38,161 bases of DNA from Stomatobaculum sp. (GTDB lineage: Bacteria > Bacillota_A > Clostridia > Lachnospirales > Lachnospiraceae). A program made the translations under genes and the position numbers. The DNA lies in assembly GCA_017449925.1 (NCBI GenBank), contig JAFSYO010000093.1, forward strand, positions 1 to 38,161, read 5' to 3'. The notes below the pieces were generated by a model, which worked only from the letters and a program-made list of their open reading frames with translations, was not told the origin of the DNA and searched no databases. Below, one piece after another: positions 8,661-16,268 of this stretch; the first letter of the stretch is position 1; each line of letters begins with the position of its first letter.

Positions 8661-8692
8661 AGAGCCTGAAGAGCCTGAAAAAAAGGAGAGCA

Positions 8693-9496
8693 ATGAAAAG
8701 CAAATTTGCGATGATCCAGATGGAATCGGTGGCGGATCCCTCTGTAAATCTGAAAAAGGCGGAAAAGTTTATTCTGGAAGCGGAAGAACTGTGCGCTCCG
8801 GATCTCGTTGTTTTTCCGGAGACCTTCATGAGCGAGACGGGCGGAGATATCCGGTCCCGGAACGCCTGGGCGCAGCCGCTGGACGGTCCTTTTGTCAAAG
8901 GCATGCGGAAGCTGGCGGAAGAATACGGAGTCTGGATCGTCTTCGGCATGAAGGAAACAGTGGAAGACCCGGCGGATCACCGGGTCTATAACGCTGTCAT
9001 CATGCTGGACGACAAGGGCAGCATCGTCCGCACCTATCACAAGACCCACCTCTACGACGCTTTCGGGTACAAGGAGTCGGATGAGATCAAAGCCGGCGAC
9101 ACTTTCTTCGAGCCGGTGGACACGCCCTTCGGAAGGATCGGTCTGTTCGTGTGTTACGAAGTGCGGTTCCCGGAGATGGCGCGGGACCAGCGGGCCAAAG
9201 GGGCGGAGATCATCATTCTGCCCACGGCCTGGGTCAAGGGCGACATGAAGAGCCTGCACTTCGAGACGCTGGTGAAGGCAAGGGCCATTGAGAACACGGT
9301 GTTTGTGATCGCCTGCGATCAGTACAGCAAGATCCGCATGGGCGAGAGTATCGCCGTGGATCCCATGGGCGTCACTTTGGCCGGCGGCGGGGAAGGAGAG
9401 AAGGTCATTCCGGTCTATATCGACACGGACCGCATTGCAGAGGTACGGAAGAAGCTGCCGTCCTACGAGGACCGGCGCCCGGAGCTGTACGTATGA
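8693..9496 (+). CDS. Carbon-nitrogen hydrolase (nitrilase superfamily)
   Basis: A 267-residue cytoplasmic amidase-type enzyme with the complete catalytic triad: E43 (FPETFMSE), K117 (YHKTHLYDAF) and C154 (VCYEVRFPE). The FPE/KxHL/CYExRFPE pattern is closest to the omega-amidase and deaminated-glutathione-amidase branch, which hydrolyses small amides such as 2-oxoglutaramate. The exact substrate cannot be read from sequence. The start at 8693 is preferred because AAAAGGAG lies just upstream; an upstream in-frame ATG at 8642 sits inside the preceding gene. Its stop overlaps the start of the radical SAM gene in an ATGA arrangement, indicating translational coupling. Confidence 0.9.
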   Translation: MKSKFAMIQMESVADPSVNLKKAEKFILEAEELCAPDLVVFPETFMSETGGDIRSRNAWAQPLDGPFVKGMRKLAEEYGVWIVFGMKETVEDPADHRVYNAVIMLDDKGSIVRTYHKTHLYDAFGYKESDEIKAGDTFFEPVDTPFGRIGLFVCYEVRFPEMARDQRAKGAEIIILPTAWVKGDMKSLHFETLVKARAIENTVFVIACDQYSKIRMGESIAVDPMGVTLAGGGEGEKVIPVYIDTDRIAEVRKKLPSYEDRRPELYV

Positions 9497-10368
9497 TCTA
9501 CAGACCTCCATTTGAATCGAGATCACTTCTTCTGGAAGTGACCAAGGGATGTTCCCACAACGGCTGTACCTTCTGTACCATGTACAGGGGGGAGCCCTTC
9601 CGCGTCATGCCGATGTCGGAAATAGAAGATGCCCTGAAAGAAGCGCAGCTTTACAGGCCCGGCACCCGCCGGGTCTTTCTGGAGAACGGGGATCCTTTCT
9701 GCCTGGACACAGGGAAGCTGATCGACATCGCGCAGCTGATCCGCCGGTATCTTCCGGAGACGGACACCATCACCATGTATGCCTCGATCCTGAATATTCA
9801 GGGAAAAAGCAATGAGGAACTGAGGGCATTGCGGGCGCAGGGAATCAATGAACTGAACATTGGTGTGGAGAGCGGTCTTGATGAGGCGCTGGATCATCTG
9901 GGAAAGGGCTATACAGCACAGGAGGCCGCGGAGGAACTGGGGCGGCTGGAGGCTGCCGGTATAGATTACAGCGCGAACGTGATCCTCGGCGCAGGCGGCC
10001 GGGAAAAAAGAAGGGAAAATGCCAGGACGACCGCGGATCTGATGAACCGGACCAGCCCGTACCTCATCTTTATCGGGACTCTGCACCCGGGGCCCGGCTG
10101 CCAGCTTTTTGATGAGATAAGGTCCGGTGCGTTTCATGAGAATACTATCGGGGAGTATATCGAAGAAGAGGAGTTGTTTCTTTCTGAACTGACGGTGTAC
10201 GGCAGCTATATTTTCGGCTGGCATCCCTCCAATATCGTTCCCATGAGCGGTCTCCTGGGAAGAGACCGCCCGAGGATGCTTTCTGAAATACAAAAGAAGA
10301 GGAAAGAACTGGAGCAGTATCTTCACAAAGTGCCGGAACGCGGTATTGAAGGAGCGGTCAGACTCTGA
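9493..10368 (+). CDS. Radical SAM protein
   Basis: A 291-residue protein with an iron-sulfur cluster motif near residues 20-28 (GCSHNGCTFC, spacing CX4CX2C). This spacing is usual for the Elp3/B12-independent subgroup beginning EVTKGC...CTFC. A later GVESG segment (LNIGVESGLD) fits the SAM-binding barrel. It should cleave S-adenosylmethionine to start radical chemistry on an unknown substrate. It is translated by ATGA overlap with the amidase gene. Its 3' end overlaps the convergent AlkD-like gene by 11 bp, so there is no room for a terminator between them. Confidence 0.87.
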   Translation: MIYRPPFESRSLLLEVTKGCSHNGCTFCTMYRGEPFRVMPMSEIEDALKEAQLYRPGTRRVFLENGDPFCLDTGKLIDIAQLIRRYLPETDTITMYASILNIQGKSNEELRALRAQGINELNIGVESGLDEALDHLGKGYTAQEAAEELGRLEAAGIDYSANVILGAGGREKRRENARTTADLMNRTSPYLIFIGTLHPGPGCQLFDEIRSGAFHENTIGEYIEEEELFLSELTVYGSYIFGWHPSNIVPMSGLLGRDRPRMLSEIQKKRKELEQYLHKVPERGIEGAVRL

Positions 10369-11041
10369 CCTTCTGTGTCTTCAGATATTCTTTCTGTTCC
10401 GGTGTGATACGGCGGCTCTCCACCGCTTTCTGGATGGCTTTGTTGTGCGTCCAGGGGGAGAGGCGCTGTTTTTCTATGTACGGAAGGACCGCATCGTACT
10501 GTTTCGCGAGGGCCGTGGCGAAGTACCAGGCGATCATCATGTTGATGTAGTATTCTTCCGAGCGCACCGCCGCGACTTTCTCCGGATACGCCGGGTCGAA
10601 GGCATCGTCCAGGAAGTGTTCCATCAGCATGCCGATAGCAAAGCGCACAGTGTAGGTCTCCCCGGAGGCAAGCCATTGATCGATGCAGGGCAGAAGGGCG
10701 GACTTATGTTTCCGGAAGACCTTCGGAGAGAGCTGGTCGCAGGTGGCCCAGTTGTCGATCTGCGGCAGGAAGCGCTCCACCTCCTCCAGGCAGGTATCAA
10801 AGTCCTTCAGTTCGGAAATGATAAAGGCGTGCAGCTGGTTCTCGTCGAAATAAGCATGCGGCAGCTCCCGAAGGAAGCTGCCGATGCTGTTGGACCTGAC
10901 CAGTTCTTTTGCAAGATCCCTGAGGGCAGGCGTCCGCACGCCGATCATCGTCTCAGGAGGGATGTTCGGGATCAGCTTTGCCTGAAAGTCCCGGTAGGGG
11001 ATATCCTGCAGTTCGAAAAGTCTCAGTCTGATATTTTCCAT
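10358..11041 (-). CDS. AlkD-like DNA alkylation repair protein
   Basis: About 227 residues of alpha-helical HEAT-like repeats with signatures of the AlkD/DNA alkylation repair family. These include an N-terminal IGVRTPALRDLAKEL, a central DNWATCDQLS segment and a C-terminal RRITPEQKEYLK. AlkD glycosylases remove bulky or cationic alkylated bases without base flipping; activity of this member is not shown. The first ATG (11039-11041) lies two nt after the stop of the upstream CW-repeat gene. A TTG at 11047 with AGGGA upstream is an alternative overlapping the stop. Probably the last gene of a PPC/CW-protein/AlkD-like transcription unit. Confidence 0.87.
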   Translation of the reverse strand: MENIRLRLFELQDIPYRDFQAKLIPNIPPETMIGVRTPALRDLAKELVRSNSIGSFLRELPHAYFDENQLHAFIISELKDFDTCLEEVERFLPQIDNWATCDQLSPKVFRKHKSALLPCIDQWLASGETYTVRFAIGMLMEHFLDDAFDPAYPEKVAAVRSEEYYINMMIAWYFATALAKQYDAVLPYIEKQRLSPWTHNKAIQKAVESRRITPEQKEYLKTQKVRV

Positions 11042-11043
11042 AC

Positions 11044-11748
11044 TCAATATGCTTTTCCCTGGTAGATCAGGCTTTCTCCGTGGGGGCCCTGGATGGTGTT
11101 GATCAGCTCCCGGTCCTGATTGGCCATGGTCTGATATTCGTTCATCCTCCAGGCAGTCTGGTAATCAAAGGGGACGTCCGAAGGACCTGCCTCGTAGAGG
11201 TAGGTATACTCTCCGGTGTAGAAATCCTGGATCGCGCCGATATAGGTGATATCGCCGTAATCCGGGAATTCGCTGTAGGGCTCAGTCCTGGAAATGATGG
11301 TAAAGAGATGGCCTCCCCAGGCGCGGTTCGCCTCATCGTAGAAGGTAACGGCCCGGCCTTCCCAGACCTGCCAGGTGTATTTACCCACCCAGTAAGCCGG
11401 GGGAATGAAGGAGAAGTAGGGCGTCACGACCCGGTTGGTTGTGACTTCCTGTCCCTGGTGCTGGATGATGCCGTTTACGATCCAGGCGCCGTCCTGGTTG
11501 ACGGAGTAGCCATCGGGAGTGACAGTGTCGCTGTACATGCGTCCGTAATTGTCGAAACAGTAGCAGAGGCCATTGACCCAGAGCCAGCAGCCCTTGGCAA
11601 AGGTCCCGTTATCCTGCCGGTAATACCAGTCGCCGCCGGAACCGCTGGCATAGGGACTGTATACCCATTCCCCGGCGAAAGCGTTCATGGCTGCGAGAAG
11701 AGAAATGAGTACCGACAGGAAAAGTGCCGCAGTGATACGTTTTTTCAT
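11044..11748 (-). CDS. Secreted protein with choline-binding-type (CW) repeats
   Basis: A 234-residue exported protein. The signal peptide is MKKRITAALFLSVLIS to about AFA/GEW (residue 26). CW-type modules (GDWYYRQDNGTFAKG, CYCFDNYGRMYSD, YSVNQDGAWIVNG) occupy about residues 30-95. A C-terminal domain rich in aromatic residues (PYFSFIPPAYWVGKY and TFYDEANRAWGGHLF) follows; I do not recognise its function. CW repeats bind choline or other teichoic-acid-like decorations in the wall, and the ligand here is not known. The start at 11748 is fixed by AAAGGAG and the signal peptide; an in-frame upstream ATG at 11790 is rejected. It lies 61 bp after the PPC-domain gene. Confidence 0.8.
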   Translation of the reverse strand: MKKRITAALFLSVLISLLAAMNAFAGEWVYSPYASGSGGDWYYRQDNGTFAKGCWLWVNGLCYCFDNYGRMYSDTVTPDGYSVNQDGAWIVNGIIQHQGQEVTTNRVVTPYFSFIPPAYWVGKYTWQVWEGRAVTFYDEANRAWGGHLFTIISRTEPYSEFPDYGDITYIGAIQDFYTGEYTYLYEAGPSDVPFDYQTAWRMNEYQTMANQDRELINTIQGPHGESLIYQGKAY

Positions 11749-11809
11749 GATGTTGCTCCTTTCTTTTTGCTTCGGTATTTTCTGTTGCATTCAGTTTCTG
11801 TCCGTCTGA

Positions 11810-12262
11810 TCACGGGGAGTCTTCGATCTCGTACTGATTGAAGCCCTCATCGACTTTGATCCTTTCCGCTTTCTGATCCAGAAGCAGCTCCGCCACGACG
11901 ATCTCCGCGAGATAAAGTATCTCGGTATCTCTTTCCACATGTCCGATGATCGTCGTGTAGTGGTCCTGGGCGGCGGCATGAAGATGTGCCTTGCCGTTCA
12001 GGATCACTCCCTGGAGCGCAGTCACTTCGAAAGCGCCGTCCGTCGTGCGTATTTCGTCAAAAGGAACGGGGTCCGCGTTTTTGATATGGTGATAGTGGAA
12101 TTTCTGGAAGGTGGCTATGCCGCTTAACACGACGCCGTTCAGCATGCCCTCCTCTGCCATTTTCTTTTCGATCAGTTCGTGTACGCGGTCTCCGCGGTGT
12201 CCGCTGATGACCAGGACCCGTCCGAAACCCTTCGCTGTAATGTGATCCGTGATTTTTCCCAT
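11810..12262 (-). CDS. PPC/DUF296-domain protein
   Basis: A 150-residue protein spanned by one PPC (plant and prokaryote conserved, DUF296) domain. It has a glycine near the N-terminus (SGHRGDRVHELIEKK), a central LSGIATFQKFHYHH strand and a GKAHLHAAAQD motif followed by an IIGHVERDTEILYLAEIVV strand. Bacterial members are annotated as DNA-binding by analogy to plant AT-hook proteins, but most lack an AT-hook and form trimers with a histidine site; the role here is open. ATG at 12262 has AGGAGG about 11 nt upstream. The longer ATG at 12325 would lie inside the predicted -10 box and is rejected. Confidence 0.8.
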   Translation of the reverse strand: MGKITDHITAKGFGRVLVISGHRGDRVHELIEKKMAEEGMLNGVVLSGIATFQKFHYHHIKNADPVPFDEIRTTDGAFEVTALQGVILNGKAHLHAAAQDHYTTIIGHVERDTEILYLAEIVVAELLLDQKAERIKVDEGFNQYEIEDSP

Positions 12263-12323
12263 TTCTGACAGAACCTCCTGATACTTGCTTTTACTGCCGG
12301 CGGGCACAGAAGTTATCAACATC

Positions 12324-12352
12324 ATTTTATCACATATTCTGCTTTCAGATAA
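12324..12352 (-). promoter_or_regulatory. Promoter of the PPC-domain gene
   Basis: On the minus strand, TTATCT (12352-12347) and TAAAAT (12329-12324) are separated by 17 bp, with TG one base before the -10 (TGATAAAAT, extended -10). Transcription would begin near 12317, which supports the start at 12262 and excludes 12325. Confidence 0.5.
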
Positions 12353-12391
12353 AAAAAACAGAGGCCCGGGAAGTTTCCTTCCAGGACCTCT
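12351..12391 (-). terminator. Rho-independent terminator of the 12408-13037 gene
   Basis: On the minus strand, an AGAGG(t)CC(t)GGAAG stem, short GAAA-type loop and CTTCC(c)GG(g)CCTCT partner are followed by a G and eight T. It is nearly the same stem as the terminator at 13811-13851, showing that gene and terminator were duplicated together. Its T-run abuts the -35 region of the PPC promoter. Confidence 0.85.
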
Positions 12392-12407
12392 ATAAGAGAG
12401 GGGCTGA

Positions 12408-12650
12408 TTAGCAGAAGCACTCTCCGTTGGCGTTGATAAAGTAGCCGCCGATGGTGGTGTTCTTTACCATTGCGCCGTCGCTTCCGACGTAGTACCAGAG
12501 GTGCTCGTTTGTGGTGTGGCGGATCCACTGGTTCGCTCTCATGTTGCCGTTGCCGTCAAAGCTGTACCACTTTCCGTTGACCTGCTCCCAGCAGTTGGAT
12601 GCGTAAGTGCCGTTCGGTCTCTTGTATTTCCAGGTGCCGTTGTTGTTGAT
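12408..12650 (-). repeat. Duplicated CW-module coding segment (copy 1; copy 2 at 13867-14107)
   Basis: The 3' 240 bp of the two paralogous genes align without gaps and differ at roughly one base in ten, mostly at third codon positions. It is a recent duplication, or it is kept alike by gene conversion. Confidence 0.8.
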
Positions 12651-13037
12651 CCAGCCGGAACTGGTATTGTTCTGTCTGGAGCTGCTTCTGGAAGAACTCC
12701 TTCTGGAGCTGCTTCTGGAAGAACTTCTTCCGGAGGAACTTCTCCTGGAAGATCTGCCGCTGTTGTAGTAATCTCCGCTGATGTAGTAGGTAAGGTCATC
12801 ATCGGAATCGTAGTAAGTCGTGTTGCCGTGACGGTCGACTTCCATGTAAGAGCCGTCCTCGTCGAAATAGGTGACACTGTTCCTGCGGTAATCATAGTAG
12901 GCGCCGTTTCCGTCTTCGTCTACTGCAAAGTAGCAGTCATCATCTACATACTCATAAAAATCAGATGCAAATCCGGTGACAGTAACTGCTGCCATCATCA
13001 CTGCTGCCATCACTGCCCCAACAATTTTCTTAAACAT
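12408..13037 (-). CDS. Secreted CW-repeat protein with Ser/Arg-rich linker
   Basis: A 209-residue exported protein. The signal peptide runs to about FAS (residue 25). An Asp/Tyr-rich domain (residues 26-90) has repeated short units such as YYDYRRNSVTYFDEDG and TTYYDSDDDLTYY. A Ser/Arg linker (about 93-122) is encoded by 27-bp repeats. Choline-binding-type modules (WINNNGTWKYKRPNGTY, WYSFDGNGNMRANQW, WYYVGSDGAMVKN) follow, ending in GGYFINANGECFC. It is presumably held to the cell wall by the CW modules; the N-terminal domain is unknown. It is a paralogue of 13867-14517, with the C-terminal half nearly identical. AGAGGAAA precedes the ATG. A TGATAAGAT extended -10 lies about 75 bp upstream. 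Confidence 0.85.
   Translation of the reverse strand: MFKKIVGAVMAAVMMAAVTVTGFASDFYEYVDDDCYFAVDEDGNGAYYDYRRNSVTYFDEDGSYMEVDRHGNTTYYDSDDDLTYYISGDYYNSGRSSRRSSSGRSSSRSSSRRSSSRSSSRQNNTSSGWINNNGTWKYKRPNGTYASNCWEQVNGKWYSFDGNGNMRANQWIRHTTNEHLWYYVGSDGAMVKNTTIGGYFINANGECFC
12675..12755 (-). repeat. Three 27-bp tandem repeats encoding the Ser/Arg linker
   Basis: Units at 12675-12701, 12702-12728 and 12729-12755. The first two are almost identical and the third has diverged. They encode SSSR-type residues of the linker between the acidic domain and CW modules. Confidence 0.75.
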
Positions 13038-13175
13038 TTTTATATTTCCTCTCGTGATATATGTTAAATTTGACTTGTAGTCGGTGGTTTTTTATTTGAT
13101 GGATAAATCTTATCACAGGGATTTTCACAAAACCGGCACACAAAAGAACCATTTAAAGGAGAAGGGTCTGAGCGT

Positions 13176-13796
13176 ATGGGTGAGGTCGATGTCGGAAGGC
13201 CGGAAGGCTTCCGTTTAAGAGAAATACCGGAGGCTTACCTCCTGGTCCGGGAGAAGATCCGGGAACTGCTTGCCGGGGACAGCCCCCGGATCCTGGCTGC
13301 GATCGACGGGAGATGCGGCTCCGGGAAAACAACCTTGGCCGCCTGGCTGATGGAGCAGTTTGACGGCAATCTGTTCCATATGGATGATTTTTATCTGAGA
13401 GAAGAACAGCGCACGCCGGAACGTCTGGCAGAAGACGGGGGCAATGTGGACTACGAGCGGTTCCGGGAAGAGGTAACGGATCCGCTGACATCCGGCCGGG
13501 AGGTGCTGTACCGCCGCTTTGACTGCGGATCATTTTCTCTGCAGGATCCGGAGCGCATACCCCGGAAAAGACTTAACGTGATAGAAGGATCCTACAGCAT
13601 GCATCCTTATTTCGGAGATATTTACGATCTGCGGGTGTTTATGACAGTCAGCAAAGAGGAACAGAGGGAACGGATACGGAAGCGGAACGGGGAGGAGAAG
13701 CTGCAGCGCTTTCTTGGAGAGTGGATTCCGAAAGAGGAAGCGTATTTCAGAAAGTTTCACCCCGAACAGGGGGCCCTGGTGATCTCCGGGGAATGA
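13176..13796 (+). CDS. Uridine-kinase-like P-loop phosphotransferase
   Basis: A 206-residue cytoplasmic P-loop protein: Walker A DGRCGSGKTT at residues 44-53, then FHMDDFYL (substrate-binding Asp region of uridine/pantothenate kinases) near 70-77. A VIEGSYSMHPY strand (Walker-B-like) and a basic RERIRKRNGEE lid segment follow. It probably phosphorylates a nucleoside or similar small molecule; Lachnospiraceae proteins of this type are usually annotated as uridine kinase family without proof. It lies alone on the plus strand between two minus-strand paralogues. The ATG at 13176 has AAAGGAGAAGGG 10-20 nt upstream, a rather long spacing, so the start is moderately certain. Confidence 0.82.
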   Translation: MGEVDVGRPEGFRLREIPEAYLLVREKIRELLAGDSPRILAAIDGRCGSGKTTLAAWLMEQFDGNLFHMDDFYLREEQRTPERLAEDGGNVDYERFREEVTDPLTSGREVLYRRFDCGSFSLQDPERIPRKRLNVIEGSYSMHPYFGDIYDLRVFMTVSKEEQRERIRKRNGEEKLQRFLGEWIPKEEAYFRKFHPEQGALVISGE

Positions 13797-13810
13797 CAAT
13801 CTACAGACAG

Positions 13811-13851
13811 ACAATAAACAGAGGCCCGGGAAGATAAACTTCCCGGGCCTC
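13811..13851 (-). terminator. Rho-independent terminator of the 13867-14517 gene
   Basis: A perfect 13-bp GC-rich stem (13821-13833 with 13839-13851), five-base loop, and on the minus strand a short T-rich run (TGTTTATTG). Because of the inverted stem it may also slow transcription from the kinase gene ending at 13796. Confidence 0.8.
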
Positions 13852-13866
13852 CGAGAGAGGGCGATA

Positions 13867-14517
13867 TCAGCAATAGCACTCTCCGTTGGCATTGATGAAG
13901 TAGCCGCCGATGGTGGTGTTCTTAACCATCGCGCCGTCGCTGCCGACGTAATACCAGACGTGCTCATTTGTTGTGTGGCGCACCCACTGGTTTGCTCTCA
14001 TGTTGCCGTTGCCGTCAAAGCTGTACCACTTTCCATTGACCTGCTCCCAGCAGTTGGATGCATAGGTACCGTTCGTTCTCTTGTATTTCCAGGTACCGTT
14101 GTTAAACTGCCATCCGCTGGAGGAACTGGTGGGATTGGAAGAGCCGCTGTTCCGGTCGTCACAGACTCTGCCGTTTCCGCTGACCCTGCCTCTGGAGCTG
14201 CTGTTGTTTTTCTTTTTGTTGTTCTTTTTATTAGAAGAGCTTTTTTTGGAAGAGTTCGTTACATAATATAAACTATCCGTCTCCCCGTCATAGTAGGTGA
14301 CATTTCCGCGGCGGTCGATCGCTGCCATGGATCCATCGCTGTCGATAACGGTGTAGGAGTTCTTTTTGACATTGTAGTATTCCACGGTTCCGTCATCGTA
14401 GACAGTTCCATAACCCTCATCATCACAGAAGTCTGCCGATGCTGCAAAACTGGTAACACTCATAGCTGCCATCATGATTCCTGCCATAATTCCTGCTGCG
14501 ATATTTCTGATCTTCAT
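13867..14517 (-). CDS. Secreted CW-repeat protein with Lys/Asn/Ser-rich linker
   Basis: A 216-residue paralogue of the protein at 12408-13037. The signal peptide runs to about FAA (residue 26). An acidic Tyr-rich domain (27-88) has units such as YGTVYDDGTVEYYNVKKN and GNVTYYDGETDSLYYV. A basic polar linker (SSKKSSSNKKNNKKKNN, then SSSRGRVSG) follows, then the same CW modules and a terminal INANGECYC. The linker replaces the Ser/Arg linker of the paralogue with a different basic sequence, while the modules on either side remain similar. GAGGGG lies upstream of the ATG. Its promoter has an extended -10 and the TGTGACACTTCT box. Confidence 0.85.
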   Translation of the reverse strand: MKIRNIAAGIMAGIMMAAMSVTSFAASADFCDDEGYGTVYDDGTVEYYNVKKNSYTVIDSDGSMAAIDRRGNVTYYDGETDSLYYVTNSSKKSSSNKKNNKKKNNSSSRGRVSGNGRVCDDRNSGSSNPTSSSSGWQFNNGTWKYKRTNGTYASNCWEQVNGKWYSFDGNGNMRANQWVRHTTNEHVWYYVGSDGAMVKNTTIGGYFINANGECYC

Positions 14518-14584
14518 ATTTATTTTCCCCTCTCTGAAACAGCGGCCTCAGCCGTAATTTGTTTTTCCGTATGTTTATGTGCAG

Positions 14585-14618
14585 AGTATAGCAGGGGAAA
14601 TATCATAGAAGTGTCACA
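14585..14618 (-). promoter_or_regulatory. Promoter with extended -10 and TGTGACACTTCT box
   Basis: On the minus strand, TGCTATACT (extended -10, hexamer 14590-14585) follows TGTGACACTTCT at 14618-14607. A weaker second half-site, TATGATA, lies 11 bp after the first TGTGACA. The same 12-mer and an 11-bp repeat precede the MMPL operon. There is no recognisable -35, suggesting activator dependence (inference). Confidence 0.45.
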
Positions 14619-14634
14619 GTGAAAATCATATTTT

Positions 14635-15330
14635 TTAGTACAGCGGAATCTCTTCTCCTGCTTCCAGGATCATCCTGCCGGGGCCGTCGAACTTTTCTGC
14701 CTGTTCCCGGTTGAAGAGCTCCCCGGGGGCCATGTGATAAGGGATGCTGTGTTTTGCGTTGACGATTTTGGCGCAGGTGCTTGCTTCCTCTATGTCCATG
14801 TTAAAGCGGCCGTCACAGACGAAAAACGCGTAGTGGATCGCCTGTTCCGCGAGCTCGTCCATCTGCTCCGTGCGGGAGGTGTCTCCGGTGGCGTAAACAG
14901 AGACCCCGTCCGGGAAGGTGATCACATAGCCGACACAGACATTGATATCATGGTTTTTATTGTTCCCGGCCTGAACCGGTTCCACAATGGCGTACCCGAG
15001 ATCAAAAAGTTTGTATTCTCCGTTGACAAGGGCATCGGTGTTGCAGATTATTTTGCAGTCTTCGCTGCGGTTCTCGATCAGGTCCACTTTGTTGTGGTCC
15101 GGATGTCCATGAGTTACCAGGATCAAATCCGCGGGGAGATCATAGCCTTCTCCGGCGTAGGGATCGATATAGATCACTTTTTTGTCGGCGGTCACAATGC
15201 GCAGGCTGCCATGTCCCTGATACAGGAGATGGTGTGCCGGTTTGACTCCCGGACCTTTTTCCTCCGGGACTTTTGTGAAAGCGAGAAGAAACGGAATCGC
15301 CAGAAGAGTGATAAGGAACAGTTTTTTCAT
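14635..15330 (-). CDS. Exported metallo-beta-lactamase-fold hydrolase
   Basis: A 231-residue protein with a signal peptide or anchor (MKKLFLITLLAIPFLLAF) and a metallo-beta-lactamase domain of the UlaG-like (COG2220) type. Its metal motif is HGHPDH at residues 74-79, with D150 (ATGDTS) and H199 (IPYHM) as further ligands. This group includes lactonases and phosphodiesterases, and the substrate is unknown. Export is uncommon for UlaG-like enzymes and suggests an extracytoplasmic substrate. The start at 15330 is chosen for AAAGGAGG and the signal peptide; an in-frame ATG at 15396 would bury the signal. Confidence 0.85.
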   Translation of the reverse strand: MKKLFLITLLAIPFLLAFTKVPEEKGPGVKPAHHLLYQGHGSLRIVTADKKVIYIDPYAGEGYDLPADLILVTHGHPDHNKVDLIENRSEDCKIICNTDALVNGEYKLFDLGYAIVEPVQAGNNKNHDINVCVGYVITFPDGVSVYATGDTSRTEQMDELAEQAIHYAFFVCDGRFNMDIEEASTCAKIVNAKHSIPYHMAPGELFNREQAEKFDGPGRMILEAGEEIPLY

Positions 15331-15494
15331 GGGGGACCTCCTTTCCGGGGCATCAGCTGCTTCTTTTACTGTACGGGTCTGGAAAAGGTGTGTCAATTAT
15401 TAAATGCCGGCAACGGGTGGATTTAAAAGGGAAAACCATTTATATTGGAAGTGAAAAATAACCGTTATAAGTCATTACGTTTACGGAGTCAGTT

Positions 15495-16253
15495 ATGCAT
15501 TATGTTTGTTCAGATATTCACGGACAAATCGGTCTCTATAAGGAAATGCTCGCTGCCATCGATTTGAAGCCGGAGGACACGCTTTATGTCCTGGGCGACG
15601 TCATCGACCGCGGCCCCGGGAGCATGGAGGTCCTGAAGGACGTCATGGAGAGGGAGAACGCAGAGTTCTTCCTTGGGAATCATGAGTTTATGATGCTGAA
15701 CTATTTCGAAACGGGCGGAAACTATACGAACTGGACCATACCGGGGAACGGCGGAAAGGTGACGAGAGACCAGTTCCTGGAATTGCCAGAAGAGGAGCAG
15801 GAAAGGATCATTTCATTTCTTAAGAACGCCTGGATCCAGAAGTACGTTGAGGTTCAGGGGGTGAAGTATGCGCTCCATCACTCCTTCTTTCTTCCGGAGA
15901 AAACGGGACAGGACGTGCGGTTCAGTGAGGAACCGGACAGGGATGCAGTCACTTACGCGGTCTGGTATTCGCTCTGGAGGATGTGGGAGCGGGTCGGGAT
16001 CGAGGATTATGATGACGGGTACATGCATATTCTGGGGCACGTTCCGGTGATGTTTACCAGAAAGAACGGGCCGGAAAAGCCTCCGCTGGAGGTCGGACCG
16101 GTGATCAATATCGACGGAGGGTGTGCGGCTGTCTCAAGAACAGGCGACGGAGGATTGTTCTGCATGAGTCTTGAGACGGATGAGAAGGGGAAAAGAAAAG
16201 AATTCTGGTTCCCGGGGAAGAAGAAGGGGATCCTGGGGTGGCTTGGCTTTTAA
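15495..16253 (+). CDS. Serine/threonine-phosphatase-like metallophosphoesterase
   Basis: A 252-residue cytoplasmic enzyme with the PP1/PP2A-type metal motifs SDIHG (6-10), GDVIDRG (34-40) and GNHE (61-64), and later His residues in HHSF and LGHVP. Bacterial relatives include protein phosphatases and diadenosine tetraphosphatases (ApaH/PrpE). ACGGAG lies upstream of the ATG. It heads a run of closely spaced genes (gaps 15-42 bp) to 19164, with a possible promoter (TTGGAA, TATAAG) around 15445-15475. Confidence 0.88.
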   Translation: MHYVCSDIHGQIGLYKEMLAAIDLKPEDTLYVLGDVIDRGPGSMEVLKDVMERENAEFFLGNHEFMMLNYFETGGNYTNWTIPGNGGKVTRDQFLELPEEEQERIISFLKNAWIQKYVEVQGVKYALHHSFFLPEKTGQDVRFSEEPDRDAVTYAVWYSLWRMWERVGIEDYDDGYMHILGHVPVMFTRKNGPEKPPLEVGPVINIDGGCAAVSRTGDGGLFCMSLETDEKGKRKEFWFPGKKKGILGWLGF

Positions 16254-16268
16254 TATGAGGTGTTAAAA

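Noticed and set aside
10346..11065. 239-residue plus-strand open frame opposite the AlkD-like gene
   Set aside because: The minus frame has family signatures and gene coupling; the plus frame has neither.
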